Of a stretch of 35,323 nt of DNA, positions 15,911 to 25,100 are shown in pieces. The stretch comes from an uncultured Bacillota bacterium. Lineage in GTDB: Bacteria; Bacillota; Dehalobacteriia; UBA4068. The stretch covers positions 1-35,323 of the forward strand of contig CAKQQU010000012.1 in NCBI GenBank assembly GCA_934271085.1, read 5' to 3'. Positions within the stretch are counted from its first letter, which is position 1. Each line of letters opens with the position of its first letter. Under the pieces are notes generated by a model. It was not told the origin of the DNA. It saw nothing but the letters and a program-made list of their open reading frames with translations, and did no database searches. The translations under genes and the position numbers were made by a program.

Positions 15911-16746
15911 AACTGAAAAAGTGTTCATATGTATATCAGCCGGGATCTGTTAATCAGCATGAGGCCATAAAAGGTATTGACCTTTGTATTGCCGAGGGCG
16001 AGATGGTGGCGGTTATCGGCAGGGGTGGCAGCGGTAAAAGCACTCTGGCATTGGTTTTGGCCGGTTTATATACGCCTACATCCGGAACCTTACTGGTGGA
16101 TGGACAGCCTGTTTCTCCGGAAAGGATATTTACACAGGTCGGACTGGTATTCCAATACCCGGAGCAGCAGCTTTTTGCCGATTCCGTATATGATGAGATA
16201 GCTTTCGGCCTGCGCAATTTTGGAGTGCCGGAAGAGCATATAAAGCAAAAGGTGGAGAATGCCTTGCTGACTGTAGGTCTTGATCCTGCAGTATATGCCC
16301 AGCGCAGTCCTTTGGCTTTGTCCGGAGGGCAGAAAAGGAGAGTTGCTATTGGCTGTATGCTGGCTATTTCTCCCCAGACTTTTATTTTTGACGAGCCTGC
16401 TGCCGGTCTGGATAGCGCAGGTCGCATCTGGATAAGGCAATTGCTTTGTCAATTAAACGCTTCCGGCCATACTGTTATCTGGGTTTCCCATGATATGGCC
16501 GAGGTAGCGGAGACAGCCAGGCGGGTCATCATTATGGATAGGGGACATATTATAGCCGACGGCAATCCCCAGGATGTATTTTCCAGGCAGGATGCTTTGG
16601 ATGCGGCCGGCCTTGCTCCTTCGCCTGCTGCTCATCTGGTGCGGGAACTGAAGGAAAGGGGCGCGGATATACCGGGAATTGCAGTCACAGCCGACGGTGC
16701 TTTCGCGGAAATTGCCGCTTATCTGGAGGATAAGGCCCATGTTTAA
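15898..16746 (+). CDS. ecfA2: ECF transporter ATPase A2 (EcfA2)
   Basis: A 282-residue partner ATPase of EcfA1. Walker A is GRGGSGKST (41-49), the Q-loop reads VFQYPEQQLFA, the signature is LSGGQKRRVAIG and Walker B is FIFDEPAAGLD. The switch histidine is present (WVSHDMAEV), unlike in EcfA1. The ATG at 15898 lies inside the end of ecfA1, and the stop overlaps the start of ecfT by 8 nt, so the three subunits are likely made in coupled fashion. The C-terminal ~50 residues form the dimerising extension of ECF ATPases. Confidence 0.95.
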   Translation: MCRIELKKCSYVYQPGSVNQHEAIKGIDLCIAEGEMVAVIGRGGSGKSTLALVLAGLYTPTSGTLLVDGQPVSPERIFTQVGLVFQYPEQQLFADSVYDEIAFGLRNFGVPEEHIKQKVENALLTVGLDPAVYAQRSPLALSGGQKRRVAIGCMLAISPQTFIFDEPAAGLDSAGRIWIRQLLCQLNASGHTVIWVSHDMAEVAETARRVIIMDRGHIIADGNPQDVFSRQDALDAAGLAPSPAAHLVRELKERGADIPGIAVTADGAFAEIAAYLEDKAHV

Positions 16747-17542
16747 AGAAAAACTCCTTTTGGGTCAATATTATCCGGCTGATTCGCCTGTCCACAGCCT
16801 TAACGGCCGGGCTAAGATCATTGCCGCTTTTTCCTATATGATATCCCTGTTTATTGTTGATAACTGGTTAGGCTGGGGGATAATGACCGCCATGGCCATG
16901 CTGTTTGTGATTGCCTCCCGTCTGCCTTTTTCCGCAATAATAAGGGGCTTGAAGATCATCTTTGTTTTTTGCGCCTTTACCCTGCTGATGAATGTATTCT
17001 TTTATCCCGGAGACGTTGTGTTTTCCTGGGGATTCATCAGCATCAGCAAAGAAGGCGTGCTATATGGTTTTGCCATGAGCTTAAGATTGCTGCTGCTGGT
17101 ACTCGCAGGTTCGCTGCTTACCCTTACCACCAAACCTCTGGTATTAACGGATGCGGCGGAAAGCCTGCTTAAGCCTTTGAGATTGCTTCGCGTACCTACT
17201 CATGAAATAGCTATGATGATGGGCATTGCCCTGCGTTTTATTCCTACCATAATGGAAGAATTTCAGCGCATAGCCCTGGCGCAGAAAGCAAGAGGCGCTT
17301 CTGTCAGCCAGGGAGGCATAGTCCGCCGTCTTAAGGCCTTTATCCCCATGCTTATTCCCTTGTTCGTATCAGCTTTCAGGCGCGCGGAGGATCTTGCCGT
17401 GGCCATGGAGGCAAAATGTTACCGGGGAGGAGCAGGACGCACAAAATGGAAAATCTGCCCCTGGAGAACGGGAGATACCATTTTGGTCATATTTGCCTGC
17501 GCTTTGTTTGCCGGGGCTATAGTGTACCGCAATTTGGGATAA
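16739..17542 (+). CDS. ecfT: ECF transporter transmembrane subunit T (EcfT)
   Basis: A 267-residue membrane protein with about five to six hydrophobic helices. It starts MFKEKLLLGQYYPADSPVHSLNGRAKII, typical of EcfT. It links the two ATPases to S components through two coupling-helix motifs. The first is intact (QKARGA, around residue 180). The second reads AMEAKCYRGG, with lysine at residue 226 where arginine is usual (EARCY). The frame is open upstream to 16679, but the ATG at 16739 matches the conserved N-terminus. Confidence 0.95.
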   Translation: MFKEKLLLGQYYPADSPVHSLNGRAKIIAAFSYMISLFIVDNWLGWGIMTAMAMLFVIASRLPFSAIIRGLKIIFVFCAFTLLMNVFFYPGDVVFSWGFISISKEGVLYGFAMSLRLLLLVLAGSLLTLTTKPLVLTDAAESLLKPLRLLRVPTHEIAMMMGIALRFIPTIMEEFQRIALAQKARGASVSQGGIVRRLKAFIPMLIPLFVSAFRRAEDLAVAMEAKCYRGGAGRTKWKICPWRTGDTILVIFACALFAGAIVYRNLG

Positions 17543-17564
17543 TAATTTATTTTGAGGTGATAAG

Positions 17565-18410
17565 ATGACTGAGCATAATATCAGGATAACAGTTGCTTAT
17601 GACGGTACCAATTATGTAGGTTGGCAGCGTCAGCCGGAGAATAAGGGCATAAGCATACAGCAGCGCCTGGAAGAAGCTGCGTCTGAAATGCTGGGCCATG
17701 CCGTTACCATAAACGGTTCCGGCCGCACTGACGCAGGAGTTCATGCTTTCGGCCAGGTAGCCAATTTTATTTGCGATAAGCCGGTGCCTGTGGATAAGAT
17801 GTGCTCCATACTTAATAATATCCTTCCAGAGGATATTCGGGTTATGAAAGCAAGCATAGAATCTCCGGATTTTCATGCCCGCTTTACGCCCCATATGAAG
17901 TGCTATCGTTATATTATCGAGCAGGAAAAGAGGGTATCGCCATTTGCCCCTCATTATAGCTGGCAGGTAGGGGAGATGCTGGATATCTGCGCCATGCATA
18001 ATGCCGCATTGGCTTTGGTAGGAGAGCATGATTTCCGTAATTTTACCTTAAGCGGGGTCAGCGCTACCAATTTTGTGCGGCGCATTTCCAATGTGGAAAT
18101 ATACGAGCCTTTTCAGATGGAAGCCGTATTCCCCTGGCAGCAGCTTAATTCCCCTCTTGTTATAGATGTGGTGGGCAATGGTTTTCTGTATAAAATGGTC
18201 AGGCTTATAGTAGCCCGCTTGGTTGCCATCGGCCAGGGCAAGCTGCCTTCCCGGGCAATGCTGGGTTACCTGAATGGGGAAGTTACAGAGAATATCCCGC
18301 CCGCTCCTGCTCAGGGGCTGTTTTTGGCCAGTGTGGGCTATGAGCATGACGAGGATTTGTCCCTTGGAGGCGGGGATGAAGATATCACCATGGTAAATGT
18401 TATTTTTTAG
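17565..18410 (+). CDS. truA: tRNA pseudouridine(38-40) synthase TruA
   Basis: A 281-residue enzyme that isomerises uridines 38-40 in the anticodon arm of tRNAs. The catalytic aspartate is D56 in GSGRTDAGVHA (51-61). Other family segments are VAYDGTNYVGWQRQ near the start, FHARFTPHMKCYRYII, and the C-terminal GNGFLYKMVRLIVARLV. TTGAGGTGATAAG precedes the ATG. Its place between ecfT and rplM is the standard Bacillota order. The last ~20 residues are acidic and look variable. Confidence 0.97.
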   Translation: MTEHNIRITVAYDGTNYVGWQRQPENKGISIQQRLEEAASEMLGHAVTINGSGRTDAGVHAFGQVANFICDKPVPVDKMCSILNNILPEDIRVMKASIESPDFHARFTPHMKCYRYIIEQEKRVSPFAPHYSWQVGEMLDICAMHNAALALVGEHDFRNFTLSGVSATNFVRRISNVEIYEPFQMEAVFPWQQLNSPLVIDVVGNGFLYKMVRLIVARLVAIGQGKLPSRAMLGYLNGEVTENIPPAPAQGLFLASVGYEHDEDLSLGGGDEDITMVNVIF

Positions 18411-18431
18411 CCGGTAATGCATTTTTATTTC

Positions 18432-18460
18432 TTGACAAGAGATTAGAGAAAATATATACT
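18432..18460 (+). promoter_or_regulatory. Strong sigma-A promoter for rplM-rpsI
   Basis: TTGACA (18432-18437), a 17-base spacer and TATACT (18455-18460) give a near-consensus vegetative promoter. The start point would fall near 18467, leaving a leader of about 75 nt before the rplM start. Confidence 0.85.
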
Positions 18461-18466
18461 ATATAA

Positions 18467-18535
18467 GTACGCTTGTTGACTTCTGCCCCGTTGGCAACAG
18501 CGTCTCCAAAGAGAGCGTTTCAATTTTAAGGAGGG
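18467..18535 (+). promoter_or_regulatory. Candidate L13 leader RNA upstream of rplM
   Basis: The ~75-nt leader between the promoter and rplM contains small inverted repeats (TGCC-CCGTT-GGCA near 18484-18496 and TCTC-CAAA-GAGA near 18503-18514) before AAGGAGGG. Structured L13 leaders with autoregulatory roles are known upstream of rplM in Bacillota. I assign this by position and structure, not by a covariance match. Confidence 0.4.
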
Positions 18536-18542
18536 AATAATC

Positions 18543-18971
18543 TTGGGTACTTTTATGGCCAAGCCTGCCGAGATAGAAAGAAAATGGTATATCATCGACG
18601 CAGCCAACAGACCTTTGGGCCGCACTGCCAGTGAGGCAGCCCGTATCCTGCGCGGTAAGCATAAACCTATTTTTACACCTAATATCGATACCGGTGATTT
18701 CGTTATCATTATCAATGCTGATAAAGCTATTCTGACCGGTAATAAACTGGATAAAAAAATGTATTATCACCATTCCGGTTATCCGGGTGGTTTGACCGAG
18801 ATCAAATATAAAGATCTGATGGCTCAGAAGCCTGTTCTCGCCGTGGAAAAAGCAATCAAAGGTATGCTTCCTCATAATCGTCTGGGACGTGCCTGTGCTA
18901 AGAAGCTGAAGGTTTATGTCGGCTGCGAACATCCGCATGCCGCTCAAAAACCGGAAGTTTGGGAATTCTAA
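18543..18971 (+). CDS. rplM: 50S ribosomal protein L13 (uL13)
   Basis: A 142-residue protein with L13 motifs ERKWYIIDAANRPLGRTASEAA, GKHKPIFTPNIDTGDFVIIINA and GMLPHNRLGR. The start is TTG at 18543: AAGGAGGG at 18528-18535 is 7 nt from it, while the next ATG (18555) would be 19 nt away. Bacillota L13 proteins usually carry this short N-terminal extension before MAKP-like sequence. It is co-transcribed with rpsI. Confidence 0.97.
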   Translation: MGTFMAKPAEIERKWYIIDAANRPLGRTASEAARILRGKHKPIFTPNIDTGDFVIIINADKAILTGNKLDKKMYYHHSGYPGGLTEIKYKDLMAQKPVLAVEKAIKGMLPHNRLGRACAKKLKVYVGCEHPHAAQKPEVWEF

Positions 18972-18990
18972 GAAAAGGAGGAAGGCTAAG

Positions 18991-19386
18991 ATGGCAGAAA
19001 CAATGAAATTCTACGGAACCGGCAGACGTAAAAACGCTATTGCCAAAGTTTGGATCACTCCCGGTACCGGTAATATTATTATCAATAAGAGAGAGCTCAG
19101 CGATTATTTCGATAAAAAGACTCTGGAAATGATCGTAAGACAGCCCTTGGAGCTGACCTCCACTTTGGATAAATACGATGTGACCGCTACCGTTTTGGGC
19201 GGCGGCACCACCGGTCAGGCCGGCGCCATCCGTCACGGTATCGCCCGCGCCCTGGTTCAGGCTGATGCTGAAATGCGTCCTGCTCTGAAAGCCGCCGGTT
19301 TTATGACTCGCGACCCCAGAATGAAAGAGCGTCGTAAGTACGGTCTGAAGAAAGCCCGTAAGGCCAGCCAGTTCTCCAAACGTTAA
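18991..19386 (+). CDS. rpsI: 30S ribosomal protein S9 (uS9)
   Basis: A 131-residue protein. MKFYGTGRRKNAIAKVWITPG opens the fold, GGTTGQAGAIRHGIARAL is the core, and the C-terminal tail RRKYGLKKARKASQFSKR ends with the lysine-arginine pair that touches the P-site tRNA. The frame is open upstream to 18916 inside rplM; the ATG at 18991 follows AAAAGGAGG and is chosen. Confidence 0.98.
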   Translation: MAETMKFYGTGRRKNAIAKVWITPGTGNIIINKRELSDYFDKKTLEMIVRQPLELTSTLDKYDVTATVLGGGTTGQAGAIRHGIARALVQADAEMRPALKAAGFMTRDPRMKERRKYGLKKARKASQFSKR

Positions 19387-19396
19387 ATCGTTTTTT

Positions 19397-19426
19397 ACAC
19401 CCGCGCACCGGCGCGGGTGTTTTTTT
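19397..19426 (+). terminator. Rho-independent terminator after rpsI
   Basis: A perfect 10-bp stem (ACACCCGCGC / GCGCGGGTGT) with ACCG loop is followed by a run of seven T (19420-19426). It lies 10 nt after the rpsI stop. Confidence 0.95.
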
Positions 19427-19436
19427 ATATACTTAT

Positions 19437-19476
19437 AAAAGACGGATCTTCGGCTTTAGCCGAAGATCCGTCTTTT
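19437..19476. terminator. Bidirectional terminator between convergent rpsI and cwlD
   Basis: An 18-19 bp perfect inverted repeat (AAAAGACGGATCTTCGGC and its complement) with a TTTA loop. Its ends give a T-run on either strand, and it lies immediately after the cwlD stop on the minus strand. It therefore serves cwlD and backs up the rpsI terminator. Confidence 0.9.
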
Positions 19477-19480
19477 ACTT

Positions 19481-20167
19481 TTATTGACCGCTTAAATAAT
19501 CGATCAATCCGGAAAAAATAGCCCAGGCCATATCCCACTGATAATTGTCGCTGAGCAGCAGTTTTTCTTCCTGGGCATCAGACAGGAACCCGGTCTCGCA
19601 GATAACTGCGGGGCCGTCTATATTTTTCAGCAGATAGGAATTGGCGTGCGTCATTGCCACCCTTTCGGTATTCGCCAGCTTATCGATTATGGATTGCTGT
19701 ATGCTTTCCGCCAGCAGCTTTCCCTCTTCGTTTCCTTTCTGATAGAATACCTGCGCCCCATGCTGTCCTGGATAGCTGTTGCAGTGGACGCTGATGAATA
19801 TATCCGTATTGGCGGTGAGCTCTACCCGGTTAGCCATATCAATAGCCTTGGTATCCCCCAGAGCCTGGTCGTTTTCTCTGGTCATTATTACAGTAGCGCC
19901 GGCCTCCCTGCAGTAGTTGGCCAGTTTTTGGGCGATTTCCAGATTGACTTGAGCTTCGGCGCTGCCGCTGCTGCCCTTCATGCCCGGATCCCAGCCTCCA
20001 TGCCCCGGATCGATAACGACGATTTTTCCGAAAAGCGATGGCGACATGGTGGTTAAAGCCTGCTGATTGAGAAAATTGACCCTCAGAAAAACCAGCATAG
20101 CCAGTGTAAGTATTACGGTGCATCCCAAAAGCAGCCATTTTGGTACCGGTATATAAAGCGTGCGCAT
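19481..20167 (-). CDS. cwlD: N-acetylmuramoyl-L-alanine amidase, CwlD-like
   Basis: A 228-residue protein with a single N-terminal membrane helix (residues ~11-30) and an Amidase_3 domain from ~48 onward. Zinc and catalytic residues are H56 (DPGHGG), E71, H128 (SVHCNS) and E191 (ETGFLS). Such enzymes cut the amide bond between MurNAc and the stem peptide outside the membrane. Size and layout resemble CwlD, which with a deacetylase makes muramic-lactam in spore cortex. That role is inferred; a vegetative wall-turnover role is possible. AAGGAGGT precedes the ATG on the minus strand. It is divergent from the ylxY-like gene. Confidence 0.85.
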   Translation of the reverse strand: MRTLYIPVPKWLLLGCTVILTLAMLVFLRVNFLNQQALTTMSPSLFGKIVVIDPGHGGWDPGMKGSSGSAEAQVNLEIAQKLANYCREAGATVIMTRENDQALGDTKAIDMANRVELTANTDIFISVHCNSYPGQHGAQVFYQKGNEEGKLLAESIQQSIIDKLANTERVAMTHANSYLLKNIDGPAVICETGFLSDAQEEKLLLSDNYQWDMAWAIFSGLIDYLSGQ

Positions 20168-20187
20168 GATCTTACCTCCTTATCCTG

Positions 20188-20201
20188 ATAGACTAGTCTA
20201 T
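20188..20201. promoter_or_regulatory. 14-bp perfect palindrome in the divergent cwlD / ylxY region
   Basis: ATAGACTAGTCTAT reads identically on both strands and sits in the 77-nt gap between the two divergent start codons. Symmetry and position fit an operator for both genes. It could also be chance; no clear promoter hexamers were recognised around it. Confidence 0.4.
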
Positions 20202-20244
20202 TCCCTGGGGTTCATTCATATGCTGATAAAAAAGGAGGTGCGCT

Positions 20245-20970
20245 ATGAAGGTATTTTTTTTGAGCAAAAAGGGCGGTATGCTGATAGGTATATATATTAT
20301 GGCGTTTTGCCTTCTGGCTGCAGGGACAGGTATTATTATGCCGGACAGTGTTTTTGTAACAGGCAGCGCTGATACCGTACCTCAGCCCTGGCGCTGCGGC
20401 AGCGAAGATTCCCATAGTATTTCTTTGGCTATAAACGTGGATTGGGGTGAGGAATATATACCGCAGATCCTGGATGCCCTGGAAGAGCATAATATCCATG
20501 CCACGTTTTTTCTTACCGGACGTTGGTGCGACAATAATCAGGAGCTGGCACGTAATATTGCCATGTCAGGGCATGAGCTGGGCAATCACGGCTATAGTCA
20601 CCGCAGTCCCAATGCTTCTGCCAAAGAAGAGATCAAGGACGAGATAAAGCGCACGGAAGATGCTGTTTTGCTGGCAACAGGGTATTGTACCAGTTTATAT
20701 GCGCCGCCTTCCGGAGAATGCGAGGATCATGTGCTGCAGGCTGCCGCCGAATCCGGTTATCAAACCATACTGTGGAGCGTGGATACCATAGATTGGCAGA
20801 AGCCGGATGCAGATACCATAATCAAAAGAGTGGAAGATAAGATACACGGCGGCGCGATCATTTTGGCTCATCCCACAGCTTCTACGGCGGAAGCATTGCC
20901 CACTATTATTGATGACCTGCAGGAGAAAGGTTATGAATTTGTCACGGTTTCCCAAAATCTTGATCTGTAG
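20245..20970 (+). CDS. Polysaccharide deacetylase-like protein (YlxY family)
   Basis: A 241-residue protein with an N-terminal hydrophobic anchor or signal (residues ~11-32) and a NodB-type domain from ~57 on. Motif 2 is intact (NHGYSH, H115 and H119), as are a PPSG motif (154-157) and H209 in ILAHPTASTAEAL, which is characteristic of YlxY. Motif 1 reads INVDWGEE instead of TFDDG: D66 aligns with the catalytic base but the metal-binding second aspartate is tryptophan. Altered or lost deacetylase activity is therefore possible. AAAAGGAGGTG precedes the ATG. dacF-like overlaps its end by 38 nt. Confidence 0.82.
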   Translation: MKVFFLSKKGGMLIGIYIMAFCLLAAGTGIIMPDSVFVTGSADTVPQPWRCGSEDSHSISLAINVDWGEEYIPQILDALEEHNIHATFFLTGRWCDNNQELARNIAMSGHELGNHGYSHRSPNASAKEEIKDEIKRTEDAVLLATGYCTSLYAPPSGECEDHVLQAAAESGYQTILWSVDTIDWQKPDADTIIKRVEDKIHGGAIILAHPTASTAEALPTIIDDLQEKGYEFVTVSQNLDL

Positions 20971-22003
20971 TTTAGCTGTTATCTGCTGTTTCAGCGGGGC
21001 TGCTATGGCAGCTGATGAGCAAATCAGGGAAGATGCGGCGATTTCTGTTTCAGATGAGCTGAGATTGCCTTATGCCAAGGCTGCGGTGCTGATAGAGGCC
21101 AATAGCGGCAAGATACTTTTTGCCAAAAACAGCGATACGCCTCTGCCGCCGGCTTCCACAACTAAAATACTTACCGTACTTCTGGCTATGGATATGCATG
21201 CGGATATGGCAAAAGAGCGGACGATAACCCCCCAGGCCGCTGCAGTTGGCGATATGAGCCTAAATCTTCGGGCCGGAGAAATGTTGACTCTTGAGGAGCT
21301 TATTCAGGGTGCGCTGGTTCATTCCGGTAATGATGCCTGCTATGCCATTGGGCAGATCATCGCCGGAGACGAGCCGTTTTTTGTTAAATGGATGAATATG
21401 AAGGCCGCTGTTTTGGGGGCATACTCTGTTAATGCTGCCAATACCAACGGGTTGCCTGCCGCTGCCCACAAAATGAGTGCGGAAGATCTGGCCCGTCTGA
21501 GCAGGTATGCCCTTGGGCACCAGCTTTTCGCTGAAACGGTTTCCAGCAAATATATACAGATAGGGCAGGGGACATCTTACCGCAGATATCAGAATACCAA
21601 TAAACTGTTATGGCAGGATAAGCATATAGTAGGAGTAAAGACCGGTACCACTGATGCTGCCGGGCCATGTCTGGTTGCCGCTTATCAGGATGGAGAGGCT
21701 TTGTATATTTCCGTGGTGATGGACAGTCCCGACCGCTACGGTGAAAGCTATTCTTTGCTTAATTATGCAGCAAAAAGGTATATGCTTATCAGTTTCTCCT
21801 GCAAGGATAAAACTTTGGTTTGCCTGCCTGATAAAGGGGGCTGGCGCCGGCTTAAGGCCAAGGATGATCTTAGGGCGCTGGTAAAAGAGGATGAAATAGG
21901 CGATCTGCACTGGGAGTGGCACCTTAAGCAGGGGGAGGAAAGCCTTTCCCTGAAAGATGGCAGCGGCCGCGAATTGGCGGCAACAGAATTGCTGCAGGAA
22001 TAA
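20933..22003 (+). CDS. dacF: D-alanyl-D-alanine carboxypeptidase, DacF-like
   Basis: A 356-residue serine penicillin-binding protein that trims the terminal D-Ala from peptidoglycan stem peptides outside the membrane. A signal peptide (residues 1-27, ending AAMA) is followed by motifs S75-T-T-K78, S131-G-N133 and K236-T-G. A C-terminal beta-domain of ~90 residues ends the protein. The frame is open to 20909, but the ATG at 20933 gives a clean signal peptide and lies 7 nt from AGGAG. The gene overlaps the ylxY-like gene, so they are co-expressed. The dacF name rests on family and context. Confidence 0.88.
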   Translation: MNLSRFPKILICSLAVICCFSGAAMAADEQIREDAAISVSDELRLPYAKAAVLIEANSGKILFAKNSDTPLPPASTTKILTVLLAMDMHADMAKERTITPQAAAVGDMSLNLRAGEMLTLEELIQGALVHSGNDACYAIGQIIAGDEPFFVKWMNMKAAVLGAYSVNAANTNGLPAAAHKMSAEDLARLSRYALGHQLFAETVSSKYIQIGQGTSYRRYQNTNKLLWQDKHIVGVKTGTTDAAGPCLVAAYQDGEALYISVVMDSPDRYGESYSLLNYAAKRYMLISFSCKDKTLVCLPDKGGWRRLKAKDDLRALVKEDEIGDLHWEWHLKQGEESLSLKDGSGRELAATELLQE

Positions 22004-22039
22004 TGTATACAAAAAATTGAGCAAAATACAATAAAGCCG

Positions 22040-22068
22040 TTGCAAAAAAAACGCTGGTAGGGTATAAT
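22040..22068 (+). promoter_or_regulatory. Sigma-A promoter for pyruvate carboxylase
   Basis: TTGCAA (22040-22045), a 17-base spacer and TATAAT (22063-22068). The expected start point near 22075 gives a leader of about 70 nt. Confidence 0.82.
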
Positions 22069-22147
22069 TTAATAATTACAAAGCGCCGTGCGTTTTGTAT
22101 GCAGGGCCATGCGGCCAAATCGTTTAAGAAAGGTTTGGTATAAGCAC

Positions 22148-25100
22148 ATGACAGAAATTAAGGATTTTAAAAAAGTTCTTGTAGCTAACCGCGGCGAGAT
22201 CGCTATTCGCGTATTCCGCGCTTGTCACGATCTGGGACTGCATACGGTAGCTATGTATTCTAACGAAGACAGTAACAGCCTTTTCCGTACACAGGCTGAT
22301 GAAGCTTATCTTATCGGCGAGAATAAAAGCCCCTTAGGCGCATATCTGGATATCCCGGCTATTATCAGTCTTGCCAAACGCCGTGGAGTTTCCGCTATCC
22401 ATCCCGGTTATGGTTTCCTTTCCGAGAATGCCGAATTTGCCAAGGCCTGCGAAGAGGCAGGTATCGTTTTTATCGGCCCTCCTTCCGATGTTTTATCCAA
22501 GATGGGCGATAAACTGAATGCCAAGGCTATTGCCATAGCCTGTAATGTACCTATTATCCCAGGTTCCACTCATCCGCTCAAAAGCGCAGACGAGGCTTTG
22601 GAAAAAGCCATAAGCTATGGTTTTCCTGTGATTTTGAAAGCCGCTGCAGGCGGCGGCGGCCGCGGTATGCGCCGCTGCGATACCCCCGAGGAAGTCAAGC
22701 CTGCCTTTGAGCTGGTCAAGAGCGAGGCCAAAAAGGCTTTTGGCAATGATGATATCTTTATCGAAAAATTCCTTGTAGAACCCAAACATATTGAAGTACA
22801 GATCCTGGCCGACGGTCACGGCAACGTAGTGCATCTGGGCGAGCGCGATTGCTCCCTGCAGCGCCGTTATCAAAAAGTTGTGGAGATCGCCCCCGCTTTC
22901 ACCATTCCCCAGGAAGTGCGCGACGCTCTGTGCGCCGATGCGGTAAAGATTGCCAAGAGCGTTGGTTATGTTAATGCCGGTACTGTGGAATTCCTGGTAG
23001 ATAAGAGCGGCCATCATTATTTTATCGAGATGAATCCCCGTATCCAGGTGGAACATACTGTTACCGAAATGGTCACCGGTATCGATATCGTGCGGGCGCA
23101 GATACTGATAGCCGAAGGGCATACTCTGGCTGATCCCCGTATCGATATGGCGAAGCAGTCCAATCTTAAGCTTAACGGCTATTCCATACAGTGCCGTGTC
23201 ACCACTGAGGATCCGACCAATAATTTTGCTCCGGATACCGGTAAGATAACCGCTTACCGTACCGGCGGCGGTTACGGTGTGCGTCTGGATGGCGGTAATG
23301 CCAGCACCGGCTCTGTGATCTCTCCCTATTATGATTCACTGCTTGTCAAAGTCACTACTTTTGATAATACTTTTGAAGGCGTTTGCAACAAAGCCCTGCG
23401 CTCTTTAAGCGAAGTACATATTCGTGGAGTTAAAACCAATATTCCCTTTGTCAGCAATATTCTGACCCATCCGGTTTTCCGCGCAGGCAAATGCCATACC
23501 AAATTCATTGATGATACTCCCGAGCTGTTCGATATTCAAGACAGCAAAGACCGCGCTACCAGGGTACTGCGCTATATTGCCCAGATCCAGGTGGATAATC
23601 CGGATGCAGAGCGCAAACAATACGATGCGCCCCGTATCCCCAAACCTTTACTGGAAAAACCCAAGCCTGGCCTGAAACAGCTGTTGGACAGCCAGGGACC
23701 GGAAGCTGTTAAAAAATGGGTGCTGGATCAGAAAAAGCTGCTGATTTGCGATACTACCATGCGTGATGCCCATCAGTCCCTGCTTTCCACCAGAATGCGT
23801 ACCAGGGATATGGTGCTGGCAGCTCCCGGTACTGCCGAGATATTGGCTGACGCCTTCTCCCTGGAGATGTGGGGCGGAGCTACCTTTGATGTGGCGTACC
23901 GTTTCCTGCACGAATCTCCCTGGGAACGCCTGGATATGCTGCGGGAGCGCATCCCCAATATCCTTTTCCAGATGCTGATCCGCGGCGCCAATGCTGTGGG
24001 TTATACCAATTATCCTGATAACCTGATCCGCGCTTTCGTTCAGGAGGCTGCCGCTTCGGGTATCGATGTGTTCCGTGTTTTCGATTCGCTCAACTGGATT
24101 CCCGGTATGGAAGTGGCAATGGATGAGGTTTTGAAGCAGGGCAAGATCTGCGAAGCCACCATCTGCTATACCGGCGATATTATGGATCCCAAGCGGGATA
24201 AATATACTCTTAATTATTATATTGACATGGCTAAAAAGCTGGAGGAAAGGGGTGCCCATATTCTGGCGATCAAGGATATGTCCGGCCTTCTCAAGCCTTA
24301 TGCAGCCAAGAAGCTGGTCACTGCCCTGAAAAATGAGATCAGCATTCCTGTACAGCTGCATACCCATGATACCTCCGGCAACCAGGTAGCTGCCTTGCTT
24401 ATGGCAGCCGAGGCGGGAGTGGATATAGTTGATACCGCTATCGCTTCCATGTCATCCCTTACCTCTCAGCCATCCATGAATGCTGTGGTGGCTGCCCTGC
24501 AGGGTACTGAAAGAGATACCGGCCTGGATCTGGAGCAGATACAGCGGCTCACTGATTATTGGGCGGATGTCCGTCTGCGCTATGCTTCCTTTGAATCCGG
24601 GATCAAGAACCCGGTAACTGATATTTACCGCTATGAGATCCCCGGCGGTCAGTACACTAATTTGCAGCCCCAAGTCGTTTCTCTGGGTCTGGGCGACCGT
24701 TTTGATGAAGTCAAGGAAATGTACAAAACGGTCAATGATATGCTGGGCGATTTGGTTAAGGTAACTCCTTCCTCAAAGATGGTCGGCGATCTGGCCATAT
24801 TTATGGTGCAGAACGACCTTACTCCCGAGAATATAGTGGAGCGTGGCAAAGCTCTGACCTTCCCCGATTCTGTCGTTTCCTATTTTAAAGGCATGATGGG
24901 TCAGCCTGCGTGGGGTTTCCCGGAAGACCTGCAAAAAGTAGTGCTCAAAGGGGAAGAGCCCATTACCTGCAGGCCCGGTGAATTGCTGCCGCCGGTAGAC
25001 TTCGAAGCAGCCCGCGCCCATGTCCACGAATTACGTCCCAATCCTTCCCGCCGTTCTGTTGTCTCCTGGTGCCTCTATCCCAAAGTAGTGGAGGAATTCT

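Noticed and set aside
23648..24367. 239-codon antisense frame inside pyc
   Set aside because: It lies wholly opposite the carboxyltransferase domain of pyruvate carboxylase; no independent support.
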